A stretch of DNA of 64,000 bases from Geomonas sp. Red32 (GTDB lineage Bacteria; Desulfobacterota; Desulfuromonadia; Geobacterales; Geobacteraceae): positions 1,178,001 through 1,242,000 of the forward strand of contig NZ_JAKLOY010000001.1 in NCBI RefSeq assembly GCF_023652955.1, given 5' to 3'. Positions 53,387 through 61,273 of this stretch are shown here, piece after piece (the stretch's first letter is position 1; each line of letters begins with the position of its first letter). Made by a program: the position numbers and the translations under genes. The notes under the pieces were generated by a model. The model was not told where the DNA came from. It searched no databases and was given only the letters and a program-made list of their open reading frames with translations.

Positions 53387-53548
53387 TCCGCCTCCCTGGC
53401 GAACTATAACGGTAACTTGGGCCCATGTAAATCGCAAAAAATAAGGAAATCGCGCCCGGTTGCGGGGGGGCAAAGACTTGACTGACGTTGGCAATGTTGC
53501 TAGAAGTAGAAACTTATCATTTACTAACTTGTATACAGAAATGGAATT

Positions 53549-53568
53549 CCTTCGCCGGCCGGCGAAGG
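53549..53568 (+). promoter_or_regulatory. Perfect palindrome abutting the glmU ribosome-binding site
   Basis: CCTTCGCCGG followed directly by CCGGCGAAGG, a perfect 20-base palindrome ending one base before the GTGAGGAG ribosome site of glmU. As RNA it would fold next to the initiation region; as DNA it could bind a dimeric regulator. Confidence 0.6.
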
Positions 53569-53580
53569 TGAGGAGAACTC

Positions 53581-54963
53581 ATGGCGAAGCTTTCCGCTGT
53601 CGTACTGGCCGCCGGGATGGGGACCAGAATGAAGTCCGCCCTGGTAAAGGTGATGCATCCGCTCGCGGGTGCTCCGATGATCGCGTGGCCGGTGGCCGCC
53701 GCCTTCGAGGCGGGGGTCGATGCCGCCGTGCTGGTGGTAGGGCACCAGCAGGAAAAGGTCCGCGGCTATTTCGCGCAAGGGGAAAAGGAAGTCTCCTTTG
53801 CCGTCCAGGCCGAGCAGCTCGGTACCGGCCACGCGGTGCGCTGCGCAATGCCGCACCTTTCCGCCGGGACCGATACCGTGCTGATCCTCTGCGGCGACAC
53901 CCCGCTTCTGACCGCCGCCACGCTGGGCGCCATGGTCAAGGTGCACGAGGCGAGCGGCGCCACCCTGACCGTGATGACTGCCCGCTTCGCCAACCCTTTC
54001 GGCTACGGACGGGTCCTCAAGGGCGATGACGGAAGCGTCACCGCCATCGTCGAGGAGAAGGACGCGAGCGACGAGGAGCGCAGGATCCAGGAGGTGAACG
54101 CCGGGGTCTACTGCGTGGACCGCGCCTTCCTGGCCGAGGCGGTGGAGAAGCTCGACGCCAACAACGCCCAGGCCGAATACTACCTGACCGACGTGATCAA
54201 GCAGGCCGTCGGCCAGGGGCGCAAGTGCCTCTCCTACACGGTGGCCGATCCCGCCGAGATCTCCGGCGTCAACGACCGGGTGCAGCTCGCCGAATCGGCG
54301 CGCATCCTGAGGGGAAGGATCAACCGGGAGCTGATGGTTTCCGGGGTGACCATGATCGACCCGGCCGCCGTCTATATCGACCGCGGCGTCACGATCGGCC
54401 GCGACACGGTGATCCACCCCGGCGTCACCATCACCGGCCAGACGGTGATCGGCGAGGGGTGCGAGATCGGGCAGGGTGCGGTAATCAGCGCCAGCCGCAT
54501 CGGCGACGGGAGCGTCATCAAGGCGGGGAGCGTCATCGAGGAGGGGCATCTCCACGAGGAGGTGCAGATCGGCCCCATGGCGCACCTAAGGCCCGGCTGC
54601 GAGCTGATGGCCAAGGTCAAGATCGGCAACTTCGTGGAGACCAAGAAGATCGTGATGGGGAAAGGGTCCAAGGCCTCCCATCTCACCTACCTGGGGGACG
54701 CCACCATAGGGACCGGGGTCAACATCGGCTGCGGCACCATCACCTGCAACTACGACGGCGTGAAGAAACATCACACAACCATCGAGGACGATGTCTTCGT
54801 GGGAAGCGACGTACAGTTGGTGGCGCCGGTCAAGGTGGGAAGGAACTCTCTGATCGCGGCGGGAACCACGGTAACAATCGATGTCCCCCCCGATTCTCTG
54901 GCTATCTCGCGTACTCCCCAAGTCAACAAGGAGGGGTGGAAGCTGAGAAAGGGAAAAGGTTAG
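53581..54963 (+). CDS. glmU: Bifunctional N-acetylglucosamine-1-phosphate uridyltransferase / glucosamine-1-phosphate acetyltransferase
   Basis: A 460-residue enzyme that makes UDP-GlcNAc from glucosamine-1-phosphate in two steps. The uridyltransferase half shows VVLAAGMGTRMKS near 6, EQLGTGHAVRCAMP near 78 and ILCGDTPLLT near 101. From about 250 on it is a left-handed beta-helix with hexapeptide repeats; the acetyltransferase half includes KASHLTYLGDATIGTG and GCGTITCNYDGVKKH. It feeds peptidoglycan and lipopolysaccharide synthesis. It precedes glmS by 226 bases. Confidence 0.98.
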   Translation: MAKLSAVVLAAGMGTRMKSALVKVMHPLAGAPMIAWPVAAAFEAGVDAAVLVVGHQQEKVRGYFAQGEKEVSFAVQAEQLGTGHAVRCAMPHLSAGTDTVLILCGDTPLLTAATLGAMVKVHEASGATLTVMTARFANPFGYGRVLKGDDGSVTAIVEEKDASDEERRIQEVNAGVYCVDRAFLAEAVEKLDANNAQAEYYLTDVIKQAVGQGRKCLSYTVADPAEISGVNDRVQLAESARILRGRINRELMVSGVTMIDPAAVYIDRGVTIGRDTVIHPGVTITGQTVIGEGCEIGQGAVISASRIGDGSVIKAGSVIEEGHLHEEVQIGPMAHLRPGCELMAKVKIGNFVETKKIVMGKGSKASHLTYLGDATIGTGVNIGCGTITCNYDGVKKHHTTIEDDVFVGSDVQLVAPVKVGRNSLIAAGTTVTIDVPPDSLAISRTPQVNKEGWKLRKGKG

Positions 54964-54982
54964 AACTTTTTTTCCTGGAAAC

Positions 54983-55012
54983 TTGCCACAATTTCCCCAA
55001 CCCTGCTATACT
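54983..55012 (+). promoter_or_regulatory. Candidate sigma-70 promoter of glmS
   Basis: TTGCCA (54983-54988), an 18-base spacer and TATACT (55007-55012), allowing glmS expression independent of glmU. The leader contains arms CCCCAACCCTG and CAGGGTTGGG that could form a long-range stem. Confidence 0.55.
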
Positions 55013-55189
55013 CATGTACTCCGAGATTAGACGAAATAGAGAAATGGGAACAGGGTTGGGATCTCCACTCCCTCCTCACGTAGCCTTTTCACTGTCAGAA
55101 TCATCATTTTAATTCGCCGCGGCTATCGACGCCGGACCCGGGGTTCTCAGAACTGCCGGGCCGGCGGCGTTGGCCAGAAGGGGTGTCAC

Positions 55190-57019
55190 ATGTGCGGTAT
55201 CGTGGGATACACGGGGGGCAGGGATGCCACCTCCATCATCATCGAAGGACTGAGAAAGCTCGAGTACCGCGGGTACGACTCCGCCGGGATCTGCACCATA
55301 ACCGAGGGGAAGGCGAGCATCAAGCGCAGCGAAGGAAAGCTCATCAACCTGGAGCGCCTTCTGGCCGCCGATCCGATTGACGGCACGGTCGGCATCGGGC
55401 ACACCCGCTGGGCCACCCACGGGCGCCCCTCCGAGATCAACGCCCATCCCCACCAGGCCGGGAGCGTAGTGGTGGTCCACAACGGGATCATCGAGAACTA
55501 CCTCCAGCTCCGCGACCAACTGAAGGCGGAGGGGGCCACCTTCAAGAGCGAGACCGACACCGAGGTCATCTCGCACCTGATCGAGTCCAAAAGGAAGAAG
55601 ACCGGCAACTTCGAGACCGCCGTGCGCGAGGCGCTGGCCGTTTTGGAGGGAGCCTATGCGGTCTGCATCCTGTGCGAAGACGAGCCGGGGGTGCTGATCG
55701 CCGCCAAGCTCGGCGCGCCGATGGTGGTCGGCCTGGGCGAGGGTGAATACTTCGTCGCCTCCGACATCCCGGCCATCCTCTCCCATACCCGCTCCATGAT
55801 CTTTTTAGAGGACGGCGAAGTGGCGGTCTTCAAAAACGGCGGCGTGAAGTTCTCCACCATCGCCGGAGAAGCCCTCGAAAAGACCCCGCGCCACATCGAC
55901 TGGTCCCCGCACATGGCCGAGAAGGGTGGCTACCGCCACTTCATGCTCAAGGAGATCTTCGAGCAGCCCCGCGCGGTCAGGGACACCATCGCCGGCAGGC
56001 TGCGCGAGGTCGAGGGCGACGTCTACCTCGAAAACCTGGAGATGACCGACGCCGACCTGCAGAAGATCGACCGGATCTGCATCATCGCCTGCGGCACCTC
56101 CTGGCACGCGGCGCTGGTCGGCAAGTTCCTGATCGAAGAGCACTGCCGGGTGCCGGTGGACGTGGACATCGCCTCCGAGTTCCGCTACCGCAACCCGGTC
56201 GTGAACGACAAGACCCTGGTCATGCTGATCTCCCAGTCCGGGGAGACCGCCGACACCCTGGCCGCCATGCGCGAGTCCCGGCGCCGCGGCGGCAAGGCGG
56301 TGGCCATCTGCAACGTGGTCGATTCCTCCATCGCCCGCGAGGCCGACGGCGTCATCTACACCCACGCAGGACCCGAGATCGGGGTCGCCTCCACCAAGGC
56401 CTTCGTGACCCAGCTGATCGCGCTCTACCTCTTCACCATCCGGCTCGGGCGCGCCCGCGGGGCGATGAGCTGCGAAGAGGGGAGAAAGCTTATCTCCTCC
56501 ATCGTGCGGGTCCCGGCCCTCATGGAAGAGACCCTGAAGTTGAACGAACAGGTGGAGAAGGTGGCAAGAAACTACATGGCCGCCCGCGACTTCCTCTACC
56601 TGGGGCGCGGAATGAACTATCCGATCGCGCTGGAAGGGGCCTTGAAGCTCAAGGAAATCTCCTACATCCACGCCGAGGGGTACGCAGCCGGCGAGATGAA
56701 GCACGGCCCGATTGCCCTCATCGACGAGAACATGCCGGTGGTGGTGCTGGTACCGAAGGGGGCCAACTACGACAAGGTCTTCTCCAACATGGAAGAGGTC
56801 AACGCCCGCGGCGGCCGCGTGATCGCCGTCTGCTCGGCCGGCGACGAGAAAGTGAAGTCCAAGGTCGAAGTGGCGCTGGAGATCCCCGAGGACGGCGAGG
56901 ACGTGGTGCCGATCATCGTCTCCATCCCGATGCAGCTCTTGGCCTATCACGTGGCGGTCCTCAAGGGAACCGACGTCGATCAGCCGAGAAACCTCGCCAA
57001 GAGCGTTACCGTCGAATAG
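55190..57019 (+). CDS. glmS: Glutamine--fructose-6-phosphate aminotransferase (isomerizing)
   Basis: A 609-residue enzyme making glucosamine-6-phosphate. The opening [10 protein letters not shown] supplies the N-terminal nucleophile Cys after Met removal. The glutaminase half also has [18 protein letters not shown] and [11 protein letters not shown]; two SIS sugar-isomerase modules follow ([14 protein letters not shown] near 302, [14 protein letters not shown] near 347, [18 protein letters not shown] near 475). The end LAKSVTVE is canonical. First committed step of amino-sugar synthesis. No glmS ribozyme is seen upstream. Confidence 0.98.
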   Translation: MCGIVGYTGGRDATSIIIEGLRKLEYRGYDSAGICTITEGKASIKRSEGKLINLERLLAADPIDGTVGIGHTRWATHGRPSEINAHPHQAGSVVVVHNGIIENYLQLRDQLKAEGATFKSETDTEVISHLIESKRKKTGNFETAVREALAVLEGAYAVCILCEDEPGVLIAAKLGAPMVVGLGEGEYFVASDIPAILSHTRSMIFLEDGEVAVFKNGGVKFSTIAGEALEKTPRHIDWSPHMAEKGGYRHFMLKEIFEQPRAVRDTIAGRLREVEGDVYLENLEMTDADLQKIDRICIIACGTSWHAALVGKFLIEEHCRVPVDVDIASEFRYRNPVVNDKTLVMLISQSGETADTLAAMRESRRRGGKAVAICNVVDSSIAREADGVIYTHAGPEIGVASTKAFVTQLIALYLFTIRLGRARGAMSCEEGRKLISSIVRVPALMEETLKLNEQVEKVARNYMAARDFLYLGRGMNYPIALEGALKLKEISYIHAEGYAAGEMKHGPIALIDENMPVVVLVPKGANYDKVFSNMEEVNARGGRVIAVCSAGDEKVKSKVEVALEIPEDGEDVVPIIVSIPMQLLAYHVAVLKGTDVDQPRNLAKSVTVE

Positions 57020-57323
57020 ACCTCCCCGCCGATCCGGTTCCCCTTTCACCTACGTTCCCTCCCCTTCAGGGGGAGGGACGGGGTGAGGTTGGGGTGACTG
57101 CCAAAAAAATTTCTGCCGCCTTCCCCCCCCGTTTCATGAGATATCCGTTTAACCATCCCCAGTCGTTTCGTAGCATTGGGAGTGCTTAATGCGCAAATCC
57201 CTGCTTCCTCATTATACTCTCCCCGTCCAACGCCACCTCACCCATCGCCCTCCCTCTTGCCTTCGAAACCTCCTTCTGTAAACTCGTTCGGAGAAGTACC
57301 AATTCGAGGAAAGGAGGCCCCGT
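57020..57323. other. Intergenic region after glmS
   Basis: Contains the G/C-run repeat at 57056-57097 and then about 220 bases of mixed composition leading to the next gene's AAAGGAGG ribosome site. I see no RNA or gene. Confidence 0.4.
57056..57097. repeat. G/C-run palindrome repeat after glmS
   Basis: TCCCTCCCC and GGGGAGGGA form a perfect 9-bp inverted repeat around TTCAG, followed by the tail CGGGGTGAGGTTGGGGTGA. The tail closely matches that at 1925-1945. Confidence 0.7.
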
Positions 57324-57998
57324 ATGCCGAAGAAGAATCAGCAACGGCCGAAGAGACCATTGACAACCTGGCTGGCCGGGGAGCAGATACCCGGTTTGCT
57401 GGCCCAAACAAGCGCCATCCTGGGGCGCGTCGCCGCTCACGACTGCTATCGGCCGGGACAGAATCCGTCGGCAGTGGACGCCATCCTTACATCGATGGCT
57501 AAGGGACACGCGACACTCAACCAGGCCTATCTCGCGGTTTTGGGCGGGGACACCTCCCAGACCGCTCTGAGGGACGAAACCAAGGCGAAGCTGGTGATGG
57601 ATGTCTACCACTTCGGTAACTGGGTCGAAATCCTTGGGCGGGACAATCCCGATGCGATGCTCAATACCGGCTACGCGCCCGCCACCTGGGTGGCGAGGAA
57701 CATGGTGCCGCCGCTTTTGCGTGTCACGGCCACGGGGCTCAGACCTTCGCACGGAAGTCACCTGAGGAGCATGAGAATCAAGTTTGCCGGGGCCAAAGGG
57801 GTGAGGTCCTGGGAGCTCTGGTGGACTGCGTCGGATCCCTCCGTCGAGGGGAACTGGGGTTTCCTGAAGAGCGGATCGACCACCAAATTCGAGTTCGACG
57901 GGCTCGAGCCGGGGAGGCTGTACTATTTCCGGATCAGGGGGGTGAACTCGCGCGGGCCCGGGCCTTGGTCCGCGGTGGTGAGCCTCCGGGCGATCTGA
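57324..57998 (+). CDS. Fibronectin type III-like protein of unknown function
   Basis: A 224-residue protein with no signal peptide. The N-terminal 125 residues are helical (LAGEQIPGLLAQTSAILGRVAAH, LVMDVYHFGNWVEILGR). The C-terminal 90 residues look like a fibronectin III sandwich, with WELWWTASDPSVEGNWGF, FEFDGLEPGRLYYFRIRGVN and SRGPGPWSAVVSL. A strong AAAGGAGG ribosome site is present. The gene is isolated between two non-coding blocks. Function unknown. Confidence 0.72.
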   Translation: MPKKNQQRPKRPLTTWLAGEQIPGLLAQTSAILGRVAAHDCYRPGQNPSAVDAILTSMAKGHATLNQAYLAVLGGDTSQTALRDETKAKLVMDVYHFGNWVEILGRDNPDAMLNTGYAPATWVARNMVPPLLRVTATGLRPSHGSHLRSMRIKFAGAKGVRSWELWWTASDPSVEGNWGFLKSGSTTKFEFDGLEPGRLYYFRIRGVNSRGPGPWSAVVSLRAI

Positions 57999-58222
57999 AG
58001 TAGCATTCCGGGGGCCAGGCATCCCGCCTGGCCCCGTTCCCTCTCCCCTTTCTTGAATCTTCCTCCTTCAGCGCAAACCTCGGCCGCAACTCTTCTGGGC
58101 CCGTTGCGCCAATCCCAATCCCTTCATAACGGCGAGTTGTCCTTCCCTTATCTTGTGAGCTGGTTGACTTAGGTCCCCCTGCATCAAGCGCTGGCCGGTG
58201 GGAATAAGCAAAAACCCGCCGC

Positions 58223-58258
58223 ACCAAGCTTATTTCCGTGGAACCAAGCTTATTTCCG
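58223..58258. repeat. Tandem direct repeats, period 20
   Basis: Two exact copies of ACCAAGCTTATTTCCG spaced 20 bases apart; a weaker third copy follows at about 58262. Confidence 0.85.
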
Positions 58259-58420
58259 GTGAAGGTAAGTTCGTTTCCAGCGTTTCAAGTCACAATCCTC
58301 CCCGTCGAAGGATTCCTTCTCCGGCTGTCAACTCCGGACGCCTCGTTTTCAACAAAAAACGTTCATTTTTTGTTCCAGCGTCGAGAGTTTAAACTCCCAC
58401 CGGTGGATTTAAGCTTGAGT

Positions 58421-58446
58421 CGGCGGATTCTTGCTTGAATCCGCCG
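58421..58446. repeat. Perfect inverted repeat
   Basis: CGGCGGATTC and GAATCCGCCG pair perfectly around TTGCTT. Not followed by a T-run on either strand, so not an obvious terminator. Confidence 0.85.
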
Positions 58447-58530
58447 AATTTTGCTTGAGCCCTGCGGCCCAAGCTTGGGACGGTGGCAACGATGGATGAG
58501 CCTGTGGCGAAGCGGGTTATCGGGTAATGA

Positions 58531-60198
58531 TTAGAATGCCTCGAAGTCGTCGTCGGGCGCATCGGGTGCGGGGACAAGGTCGCTTCCCACAGTGGCTTTC
58601 CGGGAGGCGCCGCCCCGCCCGGAGGCGGCCTTGGTCAACGCTACGTGCTTGGCGGCGGTTTTGACGGGTGCTGGGCGGCGAAGCTCGTGGCCGGCGCCGA
58701 GGTTGAAGAAGGCGATGGAGCCTTGGAGCTGCTCGGCCTGGCCGTTCAGCTGTTCGGCGGTGGAGGCCATCTCCTCGCTGGCGGAGGCGTTTTGCTGGGT
58801 GACGTGGTCGAGCTGCTGGAGCGCCTTGTTGATCTGGTCTGCCCCGCTCTCCTGTTCGTGACAGGAGGCGCAGATCTCCTGGACCAGTTCGGCGGTGCGC
58901 TGGATGTCCGGTACCATCTCGTCGAGCATCCTCCCGGCCCTTTCGGCAATCTCGACGCTGTTGAAGGAGAGCTCGGAGATCTGCACCGCGGCCCCCTGGC
59001 TCCGCTCGGCGAGCTTTCTCACCTCGGAGGCGACCACGGCGAATCCCTTGCCGTGTTCTCCGGCCCGGGCGGCCTCGATGGCGGCGTTCAGGGCCAACAG
59101 GTTGGTCTGGCGGGCGATCTCCTCGATGATCACGATCTTGCCGGTGATCTCCTTCATCGCCTCGACCGTCTGGGTGACGGCCTTCCCGCTTTCCTTGGCG
59201 TGAGTGGCGCACTGCACGGCGATCCGCTCGGTCTGGGTGGCGTTTTCGGCGGTCTGGGTGATGCTCGACGACATCTCCTCCATGCTGCTCGTGACCTGCT
59301 CCGCCGCCGAGGCCTGCTCGCTCGCCCCCTGGCTCAGTTCCTCGGCTCCGGCCGAAAGTTGCTGGCTTCCGGAGGCGACGCCGTGGGAGGCACCGGTCAC
59401 TCCTTCCACCACCTCGCGTAGCCTTTCCACCATATCGTTGAGGGCATGGGCAAGCTGCCCTACTTCGTCACGGGAGTTGGCTTCCATCTTCTGGGTGAGG
59501 TCTCCGGCGGACACCGCCTGGGCGAAGGCGACTCCGTAGCGAAGCGGGAGGGCGATCATACGGGCGATGAAAAGCCCGAAGAGCACCGCGAGGATGGTCC
59601 CCGCGGCGACGGCGGCCACCATCCGTTGCGATGCGCTGGATGCCACGGCACTGTTGTCGTCGGCGGTCGTTTTGGCCTGTTTGAGTTTGGCGGCTACCAG
59701 GCGGTCGATGACCTCCTGGTAGTGGACGGCGGATTTCTTCCCGTCGCCGGTGAGGATGGTGCGGGCTTCGGCGTCGCGGTCGAGGTCGGCGAGCTCGATG
59801 ACCTTCTCGATGTAACGGCCGTACTCCACCCGGACCTGCTTGTAGTCGTCGAGGAGCCGCCTGCCTTCCTCGCCGGTAAGGGTCTTTTCCACGGCCTTGA
59901 CCTTCCCGGTGATCTCGGACCGCAGCGCCTGGATGGTGGCCTTGATGCGGGCCTTTTCGGCGGGATCGTTGGTCTCGACGAGGTCGCGCAGGTTGATCCG
60001 CACCCGCTGGAAATTGACTGCCATGGTCCCCATGTCGCCAAGCGGGACGGTGACGGTCTCGTACAGCCTGGCGTCGGCCGCTTGGATCTGCCGGATCTTC
60101 GTGATCCCGATCCAGCCGATGACGGCGGCGATGACGGCCAGGGTGAGAAAACTGATAACCAGTCTGCTGCCGATCCGCATGTCTTTGAACCACTGCAT
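58531..60198 (-). CDS. Methyl-accepting chemotaxis protein
   Basis: A 555-residue receptor. Membrane helix about 11-31, then a four-helix-bundle sensor of about 155 residues ([21 protein letters not shown] start), a second helix near 188-210, HAMP ([21 protein letters not shown]), and a signalling domain with the tip [21 protein letters not shown] near 363. GGAGGGT lies six bases before the ATG. The tail ends DDDFEAF, an acidic-aromatic terminus of the type that can tether methylation enzymes in some receptors. It has no linked che genes. A CASCH sequence in the signalling helix is probably chance. Confidence 0.95.
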   Translation of the reverse strand: MQWFKDMRIGSRLVISFLTLAVIAAVIGWIGITKIRQIQAADARLYETVTVPLGDMGTMAVNFQRVRINLRDLVETNDPAEKARIKATIQALRSEITGKVKAVEKTLTGEEGRRLLDDYKQVRVEYGRYIEKVIELADLDRDAEARTILTGDGKKSAVHYQEVIDRLVAAKLKQAKTTADDNSAVASSASQRMVAAVAAGTILAVLFGLFIARMIALPLRYGVAFAQAVSAGDLTQKMEANSRDEVGQLAHALNDMVERLREVVEGVTGASHGVASGSQQLSAGAEELSQGASEQASAAEQVTSSMEEMSSSITQTAENATQTERIAVQCATHAKESGKAVTQTVEAMKEITGKIVIIEEIARQTNLLALNAAIEAARAGEHGKGFAVVASEVRKLAERSQGAAVQISELSFNSVEIAERAGRMLDEMVPDIQRTAELVQEICASCHEQESGADQINKALQQLDHVTQQNASASEEMASTAEQLNGQAEQLQGSIAFFNLGAGHELRRPAPVKTAAKHVALTKAASGRGGASRKATVGSDLVPAPDAPDDDFEAF

Positions 60199-60521
60199 TT
60201 AGTACCCTCCGTGCCTGCGCCAATACTCATAAAAAATAATCTGGATTGCGAAAATGTGCCGCCAGCCTTTGGAGTTGCCTGGGAAGGCGGACTATTATCA
60301 ATTGATCGACAGGTTGTGGGAGTTCTTAAGAGAATTCTGCCTGGGAAGGGACCCAAAGGGACTCAAGGGACCCAAGGGAAAAGGACCCAAGGGACAACAG
60401 GGACCTCAGGGACTTAAGGAAGGGACAACGGCAAAGGTGCTGCTATCATTTTCTTCAATGGCAATATGTGTCCCTGCTGTCCCTGCTGTCCCTGTGGTCC
60501 CTGGTTTCGAAGGAGGCTCTT
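60199..60521. other. Leader of the four-helix-bundle gene with GGGAC repeats
   Basis: Beyond the chemoreceptor promoter zone (60199-60340), this gap is dominated by two repeat arrays in opposite orientation, described separately. No gene is evident. Confidence 0.6.
60346..60504 (+). repeat. Inverted pair of GGGAC-type tandem arrays
   Basis: The left array (60346-60428) has about eight units of the form AAGGGACCC or CAGGGACNN. The right array (60470-60504) has four CTGTCCCTG-type units in the opposite sense. The two can fold into a long hairpin across about 40 bases. The right arm ends only six bases before the AAGGAGG ribosome site of the downstream gene. Confidence 0.85.
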
Positions 60522-61085
60522 ATGGCTGGCTTTATTCCGCCACACGGCGGGTACCACTCTTTGCTCTCCTACCAAAAGGCGGTCATCGTGTACGACGCTA
60601 CAGTCTACTTCTGCAACCGCTTCATTGACCGCCGCAGCCGCACTCACGACCAAATGGTCCAGGCCGCCCGCTCGGGTAAACAGAATATCGTCGAGGGCTC
60701 CCTAGCCTCTGCAACCTCCAAGGAAACCGAAATCAAACTCACCAACGTCGCTCGCGCTAGCCTCGAAGAACTCCTCGAGGATTACCGCGACTTCCTCCGC
60801 TCTCACGGCGCTGCCGAATGGGACCGCAACCACCAACAGGTCCTCCGCCTTCGCAAACTGGTCCGCCTCCCCGACGCTAATTACGATACCTTCCGCTCCG
60901 GCATCGAACACTCCGACTCTGCCTTCTCCGCCAACACCATAATCGGCATCGTCAAGGTCACTAACTTCCTCCTCGATCACCAATTGACCCAACTGGAGGA
61001 GGCTTTCCTGCGGGAGGGGGGATTGCGCGAAAAAATGACCCACGCCCGCCTCGAAGCCCGCAACTCCCAGCGCCACCAGAAATGA
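60522..61085 (+). CDS. Four-helix-bundle suffix-domain protein (S23-related)
   Basis: Start ATG 60522 with AAGGAGG five bases upstream gives 187 residues; the frame back to 60468 reads through the repeat array and is unlikely. The core follows the S23/four-helix-bundle pattern: LLSYQKAVIVYDATVYFCNRF, then HDQMVQAARSGKQNIVEGS, then VARASLEELLEDYRDFLR. A C-terminal extension (ANTIIGIVKVTNFLLDHQL) matches the longer suffix-domain subfamily. S23 relatives occur in 23S rRNA intervening sequences and as Avd in diversity-generating retroelements. No reverse transcriptase or rRNA is nearby. Function unknown. Confidence 0.85.
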   Translation: MAGFIPPHGGYHSLLSYQKAVIVYDATVYFCNRFIDRRSRTHDQMVQAARSGKQNIVEGSLASATSKETEIKLTNVARASLEELLEDYRDFLRSHGAAEWDRNHQQVLRLRKLVRLPDANYDTFRSGIEHSDSAFSANTIIGIVKVTNFLLDHQLTQLEEAFLREGGLREKMTHARLEARNSQRHQK

Positions 61086-61111
61086 TCCCCTCTCCGCATC
61101 TACCCTCGCCG

Positions 61112-61155
61112 CTTTAAAGGGAGAGCCGAAGCCCGGGGTAGGGTTGGGGAGGGTA
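61112..61155. repeat. Degenerate copy of G/C-run repeat tail
   Basis: AAAGGGAGAGCCGAAGCCCG followed by GGGTAGGGTTGGGGAGGG resembles the tails at 1925-1945 and 57079-57097. It lies between the four-helix-bundle gene and the helicase gene. Confidence 0.45.
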
Positions 61156-61273
61156 CCTTCGCCTTCCCTGCGAGGGCTTCCACGTGCATTCCCTTTTGAC
61201 CTGAACCCGGCGAGGTGCTATAAGTAGGGGCGCTGTTCCCTGCGCTCATGGGCGCCTCAAGGATTGCCTCATC

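Larger units (their letters stand above)
57999..58530. other. Non-coding block rich in direct repeats and palindromes
   Basis: Composition shifts from its surroundings, with more T. It holds two 16-base direct repeats ACCAAGCTTATTTCCG (58223-58238 and 58243-58258), a PmeI-like GTTTAAAC palindrome region (58387-58396), CCACCGGTGG (58398-58407), and a 10-bp inverted repeat (58421-58446). Repeats of TTGCTTGA lie around it. No reading frame has coding character. Possibly the remnant of a mobile element. Confidence 0.55.

Noticed and set aside
54964..55189. glmS ribozyme
   Set aside because: The catalytic-core sequence and nested pseudoknot pairing were not found; only a promoter-like sequence and one long-range stem are present.
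58858..58872. CASCH, a c-type haem motif, in the second chemoreceptor
   Set aside because: It lies in the cytoplasmic signalling helix, where haem is not attached, and the surrounding residues follow the normal receptor coiled coil, so the match is by chance.
60346..60504. CRISPR array
   Set aside because: Units are only about 9-10 bases with no spacers, and they invert halfway; no cas genes are present.
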